A stretch of DNA of 5,362 bases from an uncultured Eubacteriales bacterium (GCA_934256695.1 CAKQPE010000127.1:1-5362), one strand, 5' to 3'; numbered from the stretch's first letter, positions 1-5,362 are shown. Made by a program: numbers and translations. Notes: generated by a model from the letters alone, not told the origin.

Positions 1-20
1 CGGCTTTAAAACGGCGGTTT

Positions 21-66
21 TTAGGCTCCCATGAAAGGGGAGCTGTCACGCAGTGACTGAGGGGTT
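21..66. repeat. Palindromic dispersed intergenic repeat, twin hairpins
   Basis: Two adjacent perfect hairpins are visible. The first pairs GCTCCC (25-30) with GGGAGC (38-43) around a 7-nt loop. The second pairs GTCAC (45-49) with GTGAC (53-57) around a GCA loop, followed by TGAGGGG. From memory, this GGGAGCTGTCAC...GTGACTGAGGG layout recurs in intergenic DNA of gut Clostridia, but I cannot search to confirm it and know no established name. It is richer in G+C than the AT-rich DNA at 91-185, which fits a separate inserted unit. The unit may extend left past the window edge and right to about 90. No gene, RNA or convincing promoter is seen between 1 and 184. Confidence 0.5.
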
Positions 67-184
67 TCTGTCCACTGGCAACTGACTGCTAAATTTATAT
101 TTTATGATATTCAAAATTCCAAATCCTATACAAAACATAATGTTTCAAGTTTTCGTAGTCTGATAAATATAAATATATAAACCA

Positions 185-222
185 ACAAAACCAACCCAAA
201 ATAAATTTCGAGTTGGTTTTGT
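185..222 (-). terminator. Probable intrinsic terminator of hflX
   Basis: An 11-bp perfect stem pairs 185-195 with 212-222 around a 16-nt loop. Read on the minus strand, the arms are ACAAAACCAAC and GTTGGTTTTGT, followed by TGGTTTATATATTTATA. It lies 11 nt past the hflX stop codon. The stem is weak in G+C and the T-tract is interrupted, so it may be only partly efficient. Its position directly after the gene makes termination the best reading. Confidence 0.6.
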
Positions 223-233
223 ATCAAAAATTT

Positions 234-1508
234 TTATTCTTTTATAAATTCCTTTAATCGAGACACTGTTTCATCGTCCATATATGCTTCTATTAAAGTA
301 CCTTCTTCTGTGTGTTCTTCCGATACTATTTCGCTTTTACCATAAATATTGTTGAGTAAACCTCCCTTTGAATATGGTATAAGCACCTTAGTAAGTCGGC
401 GGAATGATTTTAATACTCTTTCTGTTTCGGCAAGAAGCCTCTGTAAATCTTCTTCGCTTTTTGCGGAAATATTTATCTGTGAAATACTGTTCTTATCCTC
501 AGGCACATGAATATTTTCACAAGCATCCATTTTATTAAATACCGTTATAACAGGCTTGTCTCCGCAGCCAAGGTCTTTAAGGGTATCATATACAACCTTC
601 ATGTGAACATCAGCAGACGGATCGGATGCATCTACCACATGAAGAAGTACATCTGCATACTGCAGCTCCTCCAATGTTGCTTTAAACGCCTCTACCAAGT
701 GATGTGAAAGCTTTTGTATAAAGCCTACCGTATCGGTAAGCATTATACTGCTTCCTCCCGGAAGCTGTGCCACACGTGTAGTTGTATCGAGAGTTGCAAA
801 CAGTTTGTCCTCCTCAAGAACACCTGCATTTGTAATGGCATTTAATATAGTAGATTTTCCTGCATTGGTGTATCCCACAAGAGATACTATTACAGAACCC
901 TTCTTCTTTCTTTGGTTTCTCAAAAGTTCTCTGTGGGTTCTGATTTCTTCCAAATTGCTTTTAAGCTCGCTTATTCTGTCTTTTATATATCTTCTGTCTG
1001 TCTCCAGTTTTTTCTCTCCCGGTCCTCTTGTGCCTATTCCGCCACCCAAACGTGACAGCGATGCACCTAAACCGGAAAGACGTGACAATCTGTATTTGAG
1101 CTGTGCAAGTTCCACCTGTATTTTTCCTTCGCTGGACATAGCTCTTTTTGCAAATATGTCCAATATAACCATAGTTCTGTCCATTACCTTAGTCTGTAAC
1201 GCTTCTTCAAGGTTTTTCATCTGTGCCGGTGAAAGCTCATCATCACATACGACACCCGTTGCCCCAAGCTCCGAAACAAGATTTCTTAACTCCTCAACTT
1301 TTCCTGTTCCGAGATAAAGCCCCGGATTTATCCTTTCTCTTTTTTGAATAAGTCTCCCTATTTCTTCTGCTCCGGCTGTGTCTATAAGACGTCCCAACTC
1401 GTCAAGACAGGCTTCTGTATTACTGTTGTTCCCATTTACATCAATACCTACCACAACCACACGTTCTTTTATATCTTCTGTTGAATGGAGCTGTATTTTT
1501 TCTGCCAT
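234..1508 (-). CDS. hflX: GTPase HflX, ribosome-associated
   Basis: A 424-aa cytoplasmic GTPase of the HflX family (Obg-HflX superfamily), full length for the family. Residues about 15-205 form the HflX N-terminal region: a glycine-rich nucleotide-binding-like part containing GLYLGTGKVEEL (63-74), then a helical arm and the family signature GGGIGTRGPGEKKLETDRR (155-173). The G domain follows, with P-loop GYTNAGKST (212-220, Lys218), switch I TLDTTTR (239-245), G3 DTVGF (259-263), G4 NKMD (325-328) and G5 SAK (348-350). All nucleotide-binding motifs are intact. Family members bind the 50S subunit and can split stalled or heat-damaged 70S ribosomes, and that role is inferred here. The ATG at 1508 is supported by GGAG (1519-1522) 10 nt upstream and by the usual N-terminus. 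It lies downstream of dapL but is separated by a terminator hairpin and a candidate promoter, so it is probably its own unit. Confidence 0.95.
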   Translation of the reverse strand: MAEKIQLHSTEDIKERVVVVGIDVNGNNSNTEACLDELGRLIDTAGAEEIGRLIQKRERINPGLYLGTGKVEELRNLVSELGATGVVCDDELSPAQMKNLEEALQTKVMDRTMVILDIFAKRAMSSEGKIQVELAQLKYRLSRLSGLGASLSRLGGGIGTRGPGEKKLETDRRYIKDRISELKSNLEEIRTHRELLRNQRKKKGSVIVSLVGYTNAGKSTILNAITNAGVLEEDKLFATLDTTTRVAQLPGGSSIMLTDTVGFIQKLSHHLVEAFKATLEELQYADVLLHVVDASDPSADVHMKVVYDTLKDLGCGDKPVITVFNKMDACENIHVPEDKNSISQINISAKSEEDLQRLLAETERVLKSFRRLTKVLIPYSKGGLLNNIYGKSEIVSEEHTEEGTLIEAYMDDETVSRLKEFIKE

Positions 1509-1546
1509 ATATTAATCACTCCGTTTTTTATTTTTAGTTAAGCAAC

Positions 1547-1577
1547 AAAAACGCCTGTAAAAATTACAAGCGTTTTT
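1547..1577 (-). terminator. Intrinsic terminator after dapL, within the hflX leader
   Basis: A 14-bp stem pairs 1547-1560 with 1564-1577 around a 3-nt loop, beginning 34 nt past the dapL stop. On the plus strand one position is a C·A mismatch (1555/1569). On the minus strand that pair becomes a G·U wobble, so the RNA stem is unbroken only for the dapL direction. The descending arm ends in GCGTTTTT, giving a U-tract. The plus strand also ends in a T-run, so weak bidirectional action is possible. If the hflX promoter at 1591-1619 is real, this hairpin also lies in the hflX 5' leader. Confidence 0.8.
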
Positions 1578-1590
1578 TATATTTTATTCT

Positions 1591-1619
1591 ATTATATACT
1601 AAAATAAAAAATTATTCAA
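1591..1619 (-). promoter_or_regulatory. Candidate sigma-A-type promoter for hflX
   Basis: Read on the minus strand, TTGAAT (1619-1614, 4 of 6 to the -35 consensus) is followed after exactly 17 nt by TATAAT (1596-1591, perfect -10). The -35 box overlaps the last codon and stop of dapL. Transcription would begin near 1584, just before the 1577-1547 hairpin. The region is very AT-rich, so chance matches are likely, but the 17-nt spacing and the lack of space for another promoter closer to hflX support it. Confidence 0.5.
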
Positions 1620-2853
1620 ACTCAAATTCAACATCTGAAAGTCTGTCATAAATTTCCTGCATAACATCCTTTTCTTCAGCCTCACCCAGTGCAAGGAATG
1701 TTACCGAAAGACGTACATAAGGCTCAACCTCGTCCCAAGGCACTGTTGAAATAAGTTTTTCCCTCAAAAGCCACTGGCTGAAATCTTCTGCCGTTTTAAA
1801 CTTTTCTCCGCCTTTAATGCCTTTAGGTGCTTTAACATACATATAAAATGATGCTTTTGGTTTTTTTGCACTGAAACCAAGTTTTTTAAGGGTTTCTGCA
1901 AGCATTGTATGTCTGCGTGAATATTTTTCTGCCGTAGCAAGTGTAATCTCAGGATGCTCAAGAGCATATTTTCCGGCAAGCTGTATTGCATGGAACTGAC
2001 CCGAATCATTGTTGTCCTTAACAGCGGCAACAGCTTTTACAACTAACGGATTGCCCACCATAAATGCCATTCTCCAGCCTGTCATGTTAAATGCCTTGCT
2101 TAATGAATGAATTTCGATACCCACTTCCTTTGCTCCTGGTATGGAAAGGAAACTTAAAGGCTTTGTTCCGTCAAAAGTAAGTGCTGCATAGGCTGCATCC
2201 TGAATAACAATAATTTTATGCTTTTTGGCAAATCTTATAACTTTTTTAAAAAATGCTTCTGTTGCAAAAGCACCTGTAGGATTGTTAGGATAGTTTATAT
2301 AAAGTATTTTTGCTCTCTGTAAAATTTCTTCCGGAATATTATCAAGGTCAGGAAGAAAGTTATTGCTTTCAAGAAGCGGAAGATTATATGTCTCTCCTCC
2401 GAGCCATCTTGTCATTGTTCCCAAAACACCGTAGCCCGGTACAGTAACAAGTGCAACATCTCCGGGATTAATAAATGCCTGAGGAATCATTGCAAGAGCG
2501 GGTTTTGAACCAATAGAATGAAGAACCTCCGTCTCATAGTCAATTCCGGATACACCGTAAACATCTTCCATATATTTTGCCGCAGCTTTCATAAAAGGTT
2601 CACGGCCGTTATCTGTGTATCCTCTGTTTTCCCACTTTGCAGCTTCTTCGGCAAGTGTTTTTACAACACCTTCGTCAGCCATAGCATCAGGCTCGCCTAC
2701 GCCAAGGTCTATAACCTCCATTTCCGGATGAGCAGCTACAGCCGCACGTCTTGCTCTCTTTATTTTTTCAAATTTATATAACACGGTATCTTTACCGAAT
2801 TTGCTGCCGCCTATTCTTTCGGCAATAAGTTTCTGAATATAGCTTTCTGACAT
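1612..2853 (-). CDS. dapL: LL-diaminopimelate aminotransferase (DapL)
   Basis: A 413-aa fold-type I, PLP-dependent class I/II aminotransferase. It most resembles LL-diaminopimelate aminotransferase (EC 2.6.1.83), which converts tetrahydrodipicolinate and glutamate to LL-diaminopimelate in one step, bypassing the succinylase and acetylase routes. Visible landmarks: N-terminal VIDLGVGEPDAMAD (47-60); SIGSKPAL (113-120) near the PLP phosphate; NYPNNPTG (187-194) with Asn191; QDAAY (218-222) with Asp219 and Tyr222 for the PLP ring; the Schiff-base Lys253 in SLSKAFNMTGWR; and Arg381 in YVRLSV for the substrate carboxylate. All are intact. The start is set by a strong AGGAGG 8 nt upstream. It follows dapF by 14 nt, the gene for the next pathway step, and this is the best evidence for DapL over other family I aminotransferases such as aspartate or PatA-type enzymes, which look similar. 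The remaining uncertainty is substrate specificity. Confidence 0.87.
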   Translation of the reverse strand: MSESYIQKLIAERIGGSKFGKDTVLYKFEKIKRARRAAVAAHPEMEVIDLGVGEPDAMADEGVVKTLAEEAAKWENRGYTDNGREPFMKAAAKYMEDVYGVSGIDYETEVLHSIGSKPALAMIPQAFINPGDVALVTVPGYGVLGTMTRWLGGETYNLPLLESNNFLPDLDNIPEEILQRAKILYINYPNNPTGAFATEAFFKKVIRFAKKHKIIVIQDAAYAALTFDGTKPLSFLSIPGAKEVGIEIHSLSKAFNMTGWRMAFMVGNPLVVKAVAAVKDNNDSGQFHAIQLAGKYALEHPEITLATAEKYSRRHTMLAETLKKLGFSAKKPKASFYMYVKAPKGIKGGEKFKTAEDFSQWLLREKLISTVPWDEVEPYVRLSVTFLALGEAEEKDVMQEIYDRLSDVEFEFE

Positions 2854-2861
2854 TTTATAGT

Positions 2862-2868
2862 CCTCCTT
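2862..2868 (-). promoter_or_regulatory. Strong dapL ribosome binding site touching the dapF stop
   Basis: On the minus strand AAGGAGG (2868-2862) sits 8 nt before the dapL ATG. Its first A is the last base of the dapF TAA stop (2870-2868). A ribosome finishing dapF therefore stops on the dapL initiation region, which suggests translational coupling of the two enzymes. Confidence 0.9.
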
Positions 2869-3704
2869 TACTTTAACCAGATTCCGTCAAATGAATATCT
2901 TGCCGGACCTGTCATATATACATGATTATCGGATTCTCTCCACTCGATTGTAAGATTTCCGCCTAAAAGCTCTACTGTAGTTATTCTATCACATACTCCG
3001 TTTAAAACAGAAGCTACAACAGTTGCACAAGTCCCTGTTCCGCAAGCCCATGTCTCACCTGTGCCTCTTTCCCATACACGCATTTTAAGGTAGTTGTCGG
3101 AAACCTTTTCCACAAACTCAACATTTACTTTTCTCGGAAAATGTTTGTCAACCTCAATTACAGAACCGTATTTTTCAACCTCAAAATCCTTTACATTGTC
3201 AACATAAGTAACGGCATGAGGATTTCCCATTGAAACACAGATAAACTTAAATGTCTTGTCAAGAGCGGTTATTTCTTCACCTATTACAGGATATTTTTCA
3301 CTTACAACCGGTATCTCATCTGCCTTTAATATAGGTTCTCCCATGTCTACCGTAACTGTGTCAACCGTTCCGTCCTCGCCAAGATGAAGTTCAAGATATT
3401 TTATTCCCGCAAGAGTGTTTATTGACACCGATGTTTTATCTGTAAGTTTTCTGTCATAAACATATTTGCCCACGCATCTTATGGCGTTTCCGCACATTTC
3501 GGACTCAGAACCGTCGGGATTGAACATACGCATTGTAAAATCCGCATTGTCTGCCGGACAAATAAGCACCAGTCCGTCAGAACCAACACCGAAATGTCTG
3601 TCACTTACTTCAATAGAAAGTTTATTAGGGTCGTCTACCTTTTCTTCAAATGTATTTATATATACATAGTCATTGCCACAGCCCTGCATTTTTGTAAATT
3701 TCAT
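2868..3704 (-). CDS. dapF: Diaminopimelate epimerase
   Basis: A 278-aa cytoplasmic, cofactor-independent epimerase (EC 5.1.1.7) that interconverts LL- and meso-diaminopimelate for peptidoglycan and lysine. Its length is normal for the family. The N-terminus KMQGCGNDYVYIN (5-17) is the substrate-binding opening. The two catalytic cysteines are Cys71 in MCGNAIRC (70-77) and Cys221 in ACGTGTCA (220-227), one from each pseudo-symmetric half. Other expected residues are present: Asn62 (FNPDGSE), Asn161 in MGNPHAV, Asn194 in VNVEF, and Glu212-Arg213 in WERGTGET. The ATG at 3704 is preceded, 7 nt away, by AAGGGTGG (3719-3712), one base off a good Shine-Dalgarno. It is the first gene of the dapF-dapL pair and has a convincing promoter about 75 nt upstream. 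Nothing odd is seen. Confidence 0.97.
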   Translation of the reverse strand: MKFTKMQGCGNDYVYINTFEEKVDDPNKLSIEVSDRHFGVGSDGLVLICPADNADFTMRMFNPDGSESEMCGNAIRCVGKYVYDRKLTDKTSVSINTLAGIKYLELHLGEDGTVDTVTVDMGEPILKADEIPVVSEKYPVIGEEITALDKTFKFICVSMGNPHAVTYVDNVKDFEVEKYGSVIEVDKHFPRKVNVEFVEKVSDNYLKMRVWERGTGETWACGTGTCATVVASVLNGVCDRITTVELLGGNLTIEWRESDNHVYMTGPARYSFDGIWLK

Positions 3705-3778
3705 GTCAATACCACCCTTGCCGTATAAATTTTCATATGAATAAATTACATAACTTTCATTAATTAAAATGATAATAA

Positions 3779-3807
3779 ATTATAGCACGAAAATTGCATG
3801 ATTTAAA
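3779..3807 (-). promoter_or_regulatory. Probable dapF-dapL promoter with extended -10
   Basis: On the minus strand TTTAAA (3807-3802, 4 of 6 to TTGACA) lies 17 nt before TATAAT (3784-3779, perfect). The -10 is preceded by TGC (3787-3785), giving the full extended -10 TGnTATAAT. Transcription would start near 3772, leaving a leader of about 68 nt before dapF. No riboswitch or attenuator structure is seen in that leader. Confidence 0.75.
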
Positions 3808-3947
3808 GAAACAAAATAACCTATTTTCCTATGTTTTCGGTAAATAAATTAAACATTCTTTATCATATGTTTAGGTTAGATACAGGTGGTTTTTGGGTGA
3901 ATATTATGTGTATTTTTATTGTAATTATTGTAAAAATATAAATCCAA
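3808..3947. other. AT-rich intergenic stretch, no gene seen
   Basis: Between the dapF promoter and the hairpin block there is AT-rich DNA with no supported gene or RNA. Its right end, read on the minus strand, is the T-rich tail behind the distal hairpin (TTTTGGATTTATATTTTT, 3950-3933). The rest is unexplained but unremarkable. Confidence 0.6.
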
Positions 3948-3973
3948 AAGCCGTCCGCTAAAGCGAACGGCTT
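3948..3973 (-). terminator. Distal palindrome, probable terminator of the RND transcript
   Basis: A 12-position stem pairs 3948-3959 with 3962-3973. One pair is C·A on the plus strand (3955/3966) but a G·U wobble on the minus strand, so the RNA stem is continuous in the RND direction. It is followed on that strand by TTTTGGATTTATATTTTT. It lies about 240 nt past the RND stop, so the transcript would carry the whole hairpin array as a 3' UTR. Its central 24 bp repeat exactly at 4182-4205, where no T-tract follows. Confidence 0.65.
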
Positions 3974-4000
3974 AGACTGTAGACAAAGTTATTTTATAAA

Positions 4001-4045
4001 GCGGAAGGGTTCGGGAAACGAACAAGTTTCCCGACCGGAATCCGC
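4001..4045. repeat. Hairpin H2 of the array
   Basis: The inner 9-bp perfect stem TCGGGAAAC (4011-4019) / GTTTCCCGA (4026-4034) has a 6-nt GAACAA loop. The stem continues past a bulged T4010 with GG/CC (4008-4009/4035-4036) and closes with GCGGA (4001-4005) / TCCGC (4041-4045). It is the longest and most G+C-rich fold in the array. Confidence 0.75.
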
Positions 4046-4046
4046 A

Positions 4047-4065
4047 GTCGGAATTCATTTCCGAC
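4047..4065. repeat. Hairpin H3 of the array
   Basis: A perfect 7-bp stem pairs GTCGGAA (4047-4053) with TTCCGAC (4059-4065) around a 5-nt TTCAT loop. It begins 1 nt after H2 ends. Its arms are close to those of H5, with one paired substitution. Confidence 0.7.
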
Positions 4066-4078
4066 GAGGAAAACAGCG

Positions 4079-4107
4079 GGTTTCAAGGCTTTTAAGCCGA
4101 TGGAACC
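4079..4107. repeat. Hairpin H4 of the array
   Basis: GGCTT (4087-4091) pairs with AAGCC (4094-4098) at the tip. Below a small internal loop, GGTTTC (4079-4084) pairs with GGAACC (4102-4107), including one T·G position (4083/4103). That position is a wobble in plus-strand RNA but an A·C mismatch in minus-strand RNA. This is the weakest fold of the set. Confidence 0.5.
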
Positions 4108-4132
4108 TGTCTGTTTATTCCTCTGTTTAAAC

Positions 4133-4156
4133 AAGTCGAAATCCTGATTTCGACTT
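4133..4156. repeat. Hairpin H5 of the array
   Basis: A perfect 10-bp stem pairs AAGTCGAAAT (4133-4142) with ATTTCGACTT (4147-4156) around a CCTG tetraloop. It is separated from H6 by a single base. Confidence 0.8.
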
Positions 4157-4157
4157 A

Positions 4158-4178
4158 GGTGTCGACTTTGTCGACACC
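4158..4178. repeat. Hairpin H6 of the array
   Basis: A perfect 9-bp stem pairs GGTGTCGAC (4158-4166) with GTCGACACC (4170-4178) around a TTT loop. Each arm contains the palindrome GTCGAC. H7 begins 1 nt further on. Confidence 0.8.
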
Positions 4179-4179
4179 C

Positions 4180-4207
4180 TCAGCCGTCCGCTAAAGCGAA
4201 CGGCTGA
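4180..4207. repeat. Hairpin H7, RND-proximal copy of the bounding palindrome
   Basis: A 13-position stem pairs 4180-4192 with 4195-4207. It has the same single C·A (minus strand G·U) position as H1, at 4188/4199. It starts 8 nt past the RND stop codon on the minus strand. It is followed there by GGGTGTCGAC rather than a T-tract, so it is unlikely to terminate by itself but could protect the mRNA 3' end. Confidence 0.75.
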
Positions 4208-4215
4208 ACCTATTC

Positions 4216-5362
4216 TTATGAGCATTCCTTATCTATGTCATAAGGATTAAGCTTTTGTTTAAATTTAAATACTTTTCTGAACTTAGACGAAATTCGGTCA
4301 AATATCATATAAAGTATCGGTACAACTACCAGTGTAAGGAAAGTTGACATTGTAAGGCCACCGGCTATAACAAGTCCCATTCCTCTGAATGTTTCACTGT
4401 TGGAACCCGTAGAAACAATAAGCGGAACCTGACCGAGAATTGTTGTTAAGGCTGTCATAAGTATAGGACGAAGTCTTGTAGGGCAGGCAGTAAGCACAGC
4501 CTCCTCCAGTCCCATTTTGTCTCTGTTTCTCAGTGTGTTTGTATAGTCGATAAGCACAATACCGTTATTAACAACTATACCTACCAGAACCAGACAGCCT
4601 ATAAGTGCCATCATGTTTATTGACTCTCCGAAAATAAAGAGCATAAGTATTGCACCTGTAAAGGCAAGCGGTATTGTGAACATAATTACAAACGGATTTA
4701 TAAGAGATTCAAACTGTGCCGCCATAACCATGTATACAAGAACAATGGCAAGTATTATAACCAATCCCAAAGATGAGAATGTATCGTTCATCATCTCGTT
4801 GCTTCCGCCCATTTTTACGCTGTATCCGTCAGGCATTGAAAGCTGTGAAAGTATGTTTTGAATGTCGTTTCCCACACTTCCGCTGTCTCTGCCGTATACA
4901 TCGCATGAAACGGTAACATATCTGCTCTGGTCTTCTCTTGATATGGAAGAAGGAACATCGTCCATTGAAATTTCCGCAACAGAAGAAAGAGGTATTAACG
5001 TTCCGCTTCCTGTTGATATGGACATATCCTCTATATTAACAAGATTTGATACACTTTCTTCCGGATAGGATATTATAACATCATATTCTTCACCGTCTGT
5101 TTTAAGGGTTGTTGCCGTATATCCGCTGACAGTGTTTTTAACCTGACTTGCAATATCCGAGCCTGTAAGGCCGTACTGCCTTATTTTGTCTTTATCTACC
5201 TTTATGGCAAGCTCAGTATCCGTATCCTCAAGAGAACTTGATACCTGTCTTACGCCTTCTACATTCTGCATCTGCAAAGCAATTTCATCGCTTATTGTCT
5301 GCAATGTATCCATGTCATCGCCGTAGATTTCAACCTCTACGCCGCCGCCCATCATAGAACCC
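4216..5362 (-). CDS. RND-family efflux permease, C-terminal part (AcrB/SwrC-like)
   Basis: The last 381 codons of a resistance-nodulation-division permease of the hydrophobe/amphiphile efflux type. The frame is open to the window edge, so the Met at 5355 is internal and the true start lies outside. Residues are counted from that Met. Residues 1-190 are periplasm-like porter-domain sequence (GGGVEVEIYG, IPLSSVAEI). Five membrane segments follow, matching TM8-TM12 of AcrB: about 196-213, 221-242, 247-271, 298-315 and 327-352. QFESLINPF (214-222) is the usual TM8-TM9 turn, and TRLRPILMT (293-301) matches the AcrB Arg971/Thr978 region. The TM10 motif GIVVNNGIVLIDYTN (259-273) has Asn263 where AcrB has proton-relay Lys940. 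Such pumps export amphiphilic compounds by proton antiport, and the substrate cannot be told here. A membrane-fusion partner gene, if present, lies outside. The protein ends with a short basic cytoplasmic tail. Confidence 0.92.
   Translation of the reverse strand, partial: GSMMGGGVEVEIYGDDMDTLQTISDEIALQMQNVEGVRQVSSSLEDTDTELAIKVDKDKIRQYGLTGSDIASQVKNTVSGYTATTLKTDGEEYDVIISYPEESVSNLVNIEDMSISTGSGTLIPLSSVAEISMDDVPSSISREDQSRYVTVSCDVYGRDSGSVGNDIQNILSQLSMPDGYSVKMGGSNEMMNDTFSSLGLVIILAIVLVYMVMAAQFESLINPFVIMFTIPLAFTGAILMLFIFGESINMMALIGCLVLVGIVVNNGIVLIDYTNTLRNRDKMGLEEAVLTACPTRLRPILMTALTTILGQVPLIVSTGSNSETFRGMGLVIAGGLTMSTFLTLVVVPILYMIFDRISSKFRKVFKFKQKLNPYDIDKECS

Larger units (their letters stand above)
3948..4207. 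repeat. Seven-hairpin intergenic array bounded by identical palindromes
   Basis: About 260 bp in which nearly every segment folds: H1 3948-3973; H2 4001-4045; H3 4047-4065; H4 4079-4107; H5 4133-4156; H6 4158-4178; H7 4180-4207. H1 and H7 share an identical 24-bp core (3949-3972 and 4182-4205). No open reading frame of note is seen, and the block is clearly richer in G+C than the AT-rich DNA at 3705-3947. The architecture suggests a composite dispersed repeat or a structured 3' UTR or RNA element. No known family is recognised with confidence. Confidence 0.75.

Noticed and set aside
91..185. Possible AT-rich promoters or inverted repeats, such as ATTTATATTT near 93 against ATAAATATAAAT near 164
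   Set aside because: The matches consist only of A and T in AT-rich DNA, and no -35/-10 pair with proper spacing was found. They are indistinguishable from chance.
805..1317. Open 170-codon frame on the plus strand
   Set aside because: It lies antisense inside hflX, whose motifs are intact, and it is a low-complexity Ser/Pro/Phe-rich translation with no recognisable domain. It is a shadow of the real gene.
3705..3772. Lysine riboswitch in the dapF leader
   Set aside because: The leader is only about 68 nt and AT-rich with no visible multi-helix fold. A lysine riboswitch aptamer is far longer.
3867..3941. A 24-codon plus-strand frame with a hydrophobic C-terminal half
   Set aside because: There is no ribosome binding site before the ATG, and the hydrophobic residues come from AT-rich codons. 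It is not supported as a small membrane protein gene.
3948..4207. The array as a classic MITE
   Set aside because: The ends are repeated, but no convincing target-site duplication is seen (AATCCAA on the left, AACCTAT on the right), and the interior is a chain of hairpins. It is kept as a repeat array only.
3948..4207. The array as a CRISPR
   Set aside because: The hairpins differ in sequence, length and spacing. There are no regular repeats with unique spacers and no cas genes.
4613..5068. Two plus-strand frames opposite the RND gene
   Set aside because: Both are antisense to a well-conserved permease reading frame, and their translations show no domain or start signal.

Overview
The window looks like a piece of chromosome from a low-G+C Firmicute of the class Clostridia, plausibly a gut Lachnospiraceae or a relative. 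The reasons are the AT-rich intergenic DNA, strong AGGAGG-type ribosome binding sites, the DapL aminotransferase route to lysine and peptidoglycan, a Gram-positive type RND permease, and palindromic intergenic repeats that resemble those of gut Clostridia. The genus cannot be fixed from this sequence alone. All recognised genes lie on the minus strand, so transcription runs from high to low coordinates.

Layout in transcription order. (1) 5362-4216 is the C-terminal part of an RND-family efflux permease, cut by the window edge. (2) 4207-3948 is an unusual non-coding block of seven consecutive stem-loops. It is bounded by two identical 24-bp palindromes, and the distal one is followed by a T-rich stretch and probably terminates the RND transcript. 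(3) 3947-3808 is AT-rich DNA with no gene seen. (4) A promoter with a perfect extended -10 element lies at 3807-3779. (5) dapF (3704-2868) and dapL (2853-1612) form a tight pair: the dapF stop codon touches the dapL Shine-Dalgarno. A hairpin terminator at 1577-1547 follows. (6) hflX (1508-234) encodes a ribosome-associated GTPase. It has its own candidate promoter at 1619-1591, overlapping the end of dapL, and an AT-rich terminator at 222-185. (7) The left end holds a palindromic dispersed repeat of the kind found scattered in gut Clostridia.

The functional core is dapF-dapL. DapL makes LL-diaminopimelate directly from tetrahydrodipicolinate, and DapF epimerises it to meso-diaminopimelate, the precursor of lysine and of the peptidoglycan cross-link. 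HflX and the RND pump have no evident link to that pathway and appear to be separate transcription units. The coding genes are ordinary. The part that most deserves a second look is the hairpin array at 3948-4207.
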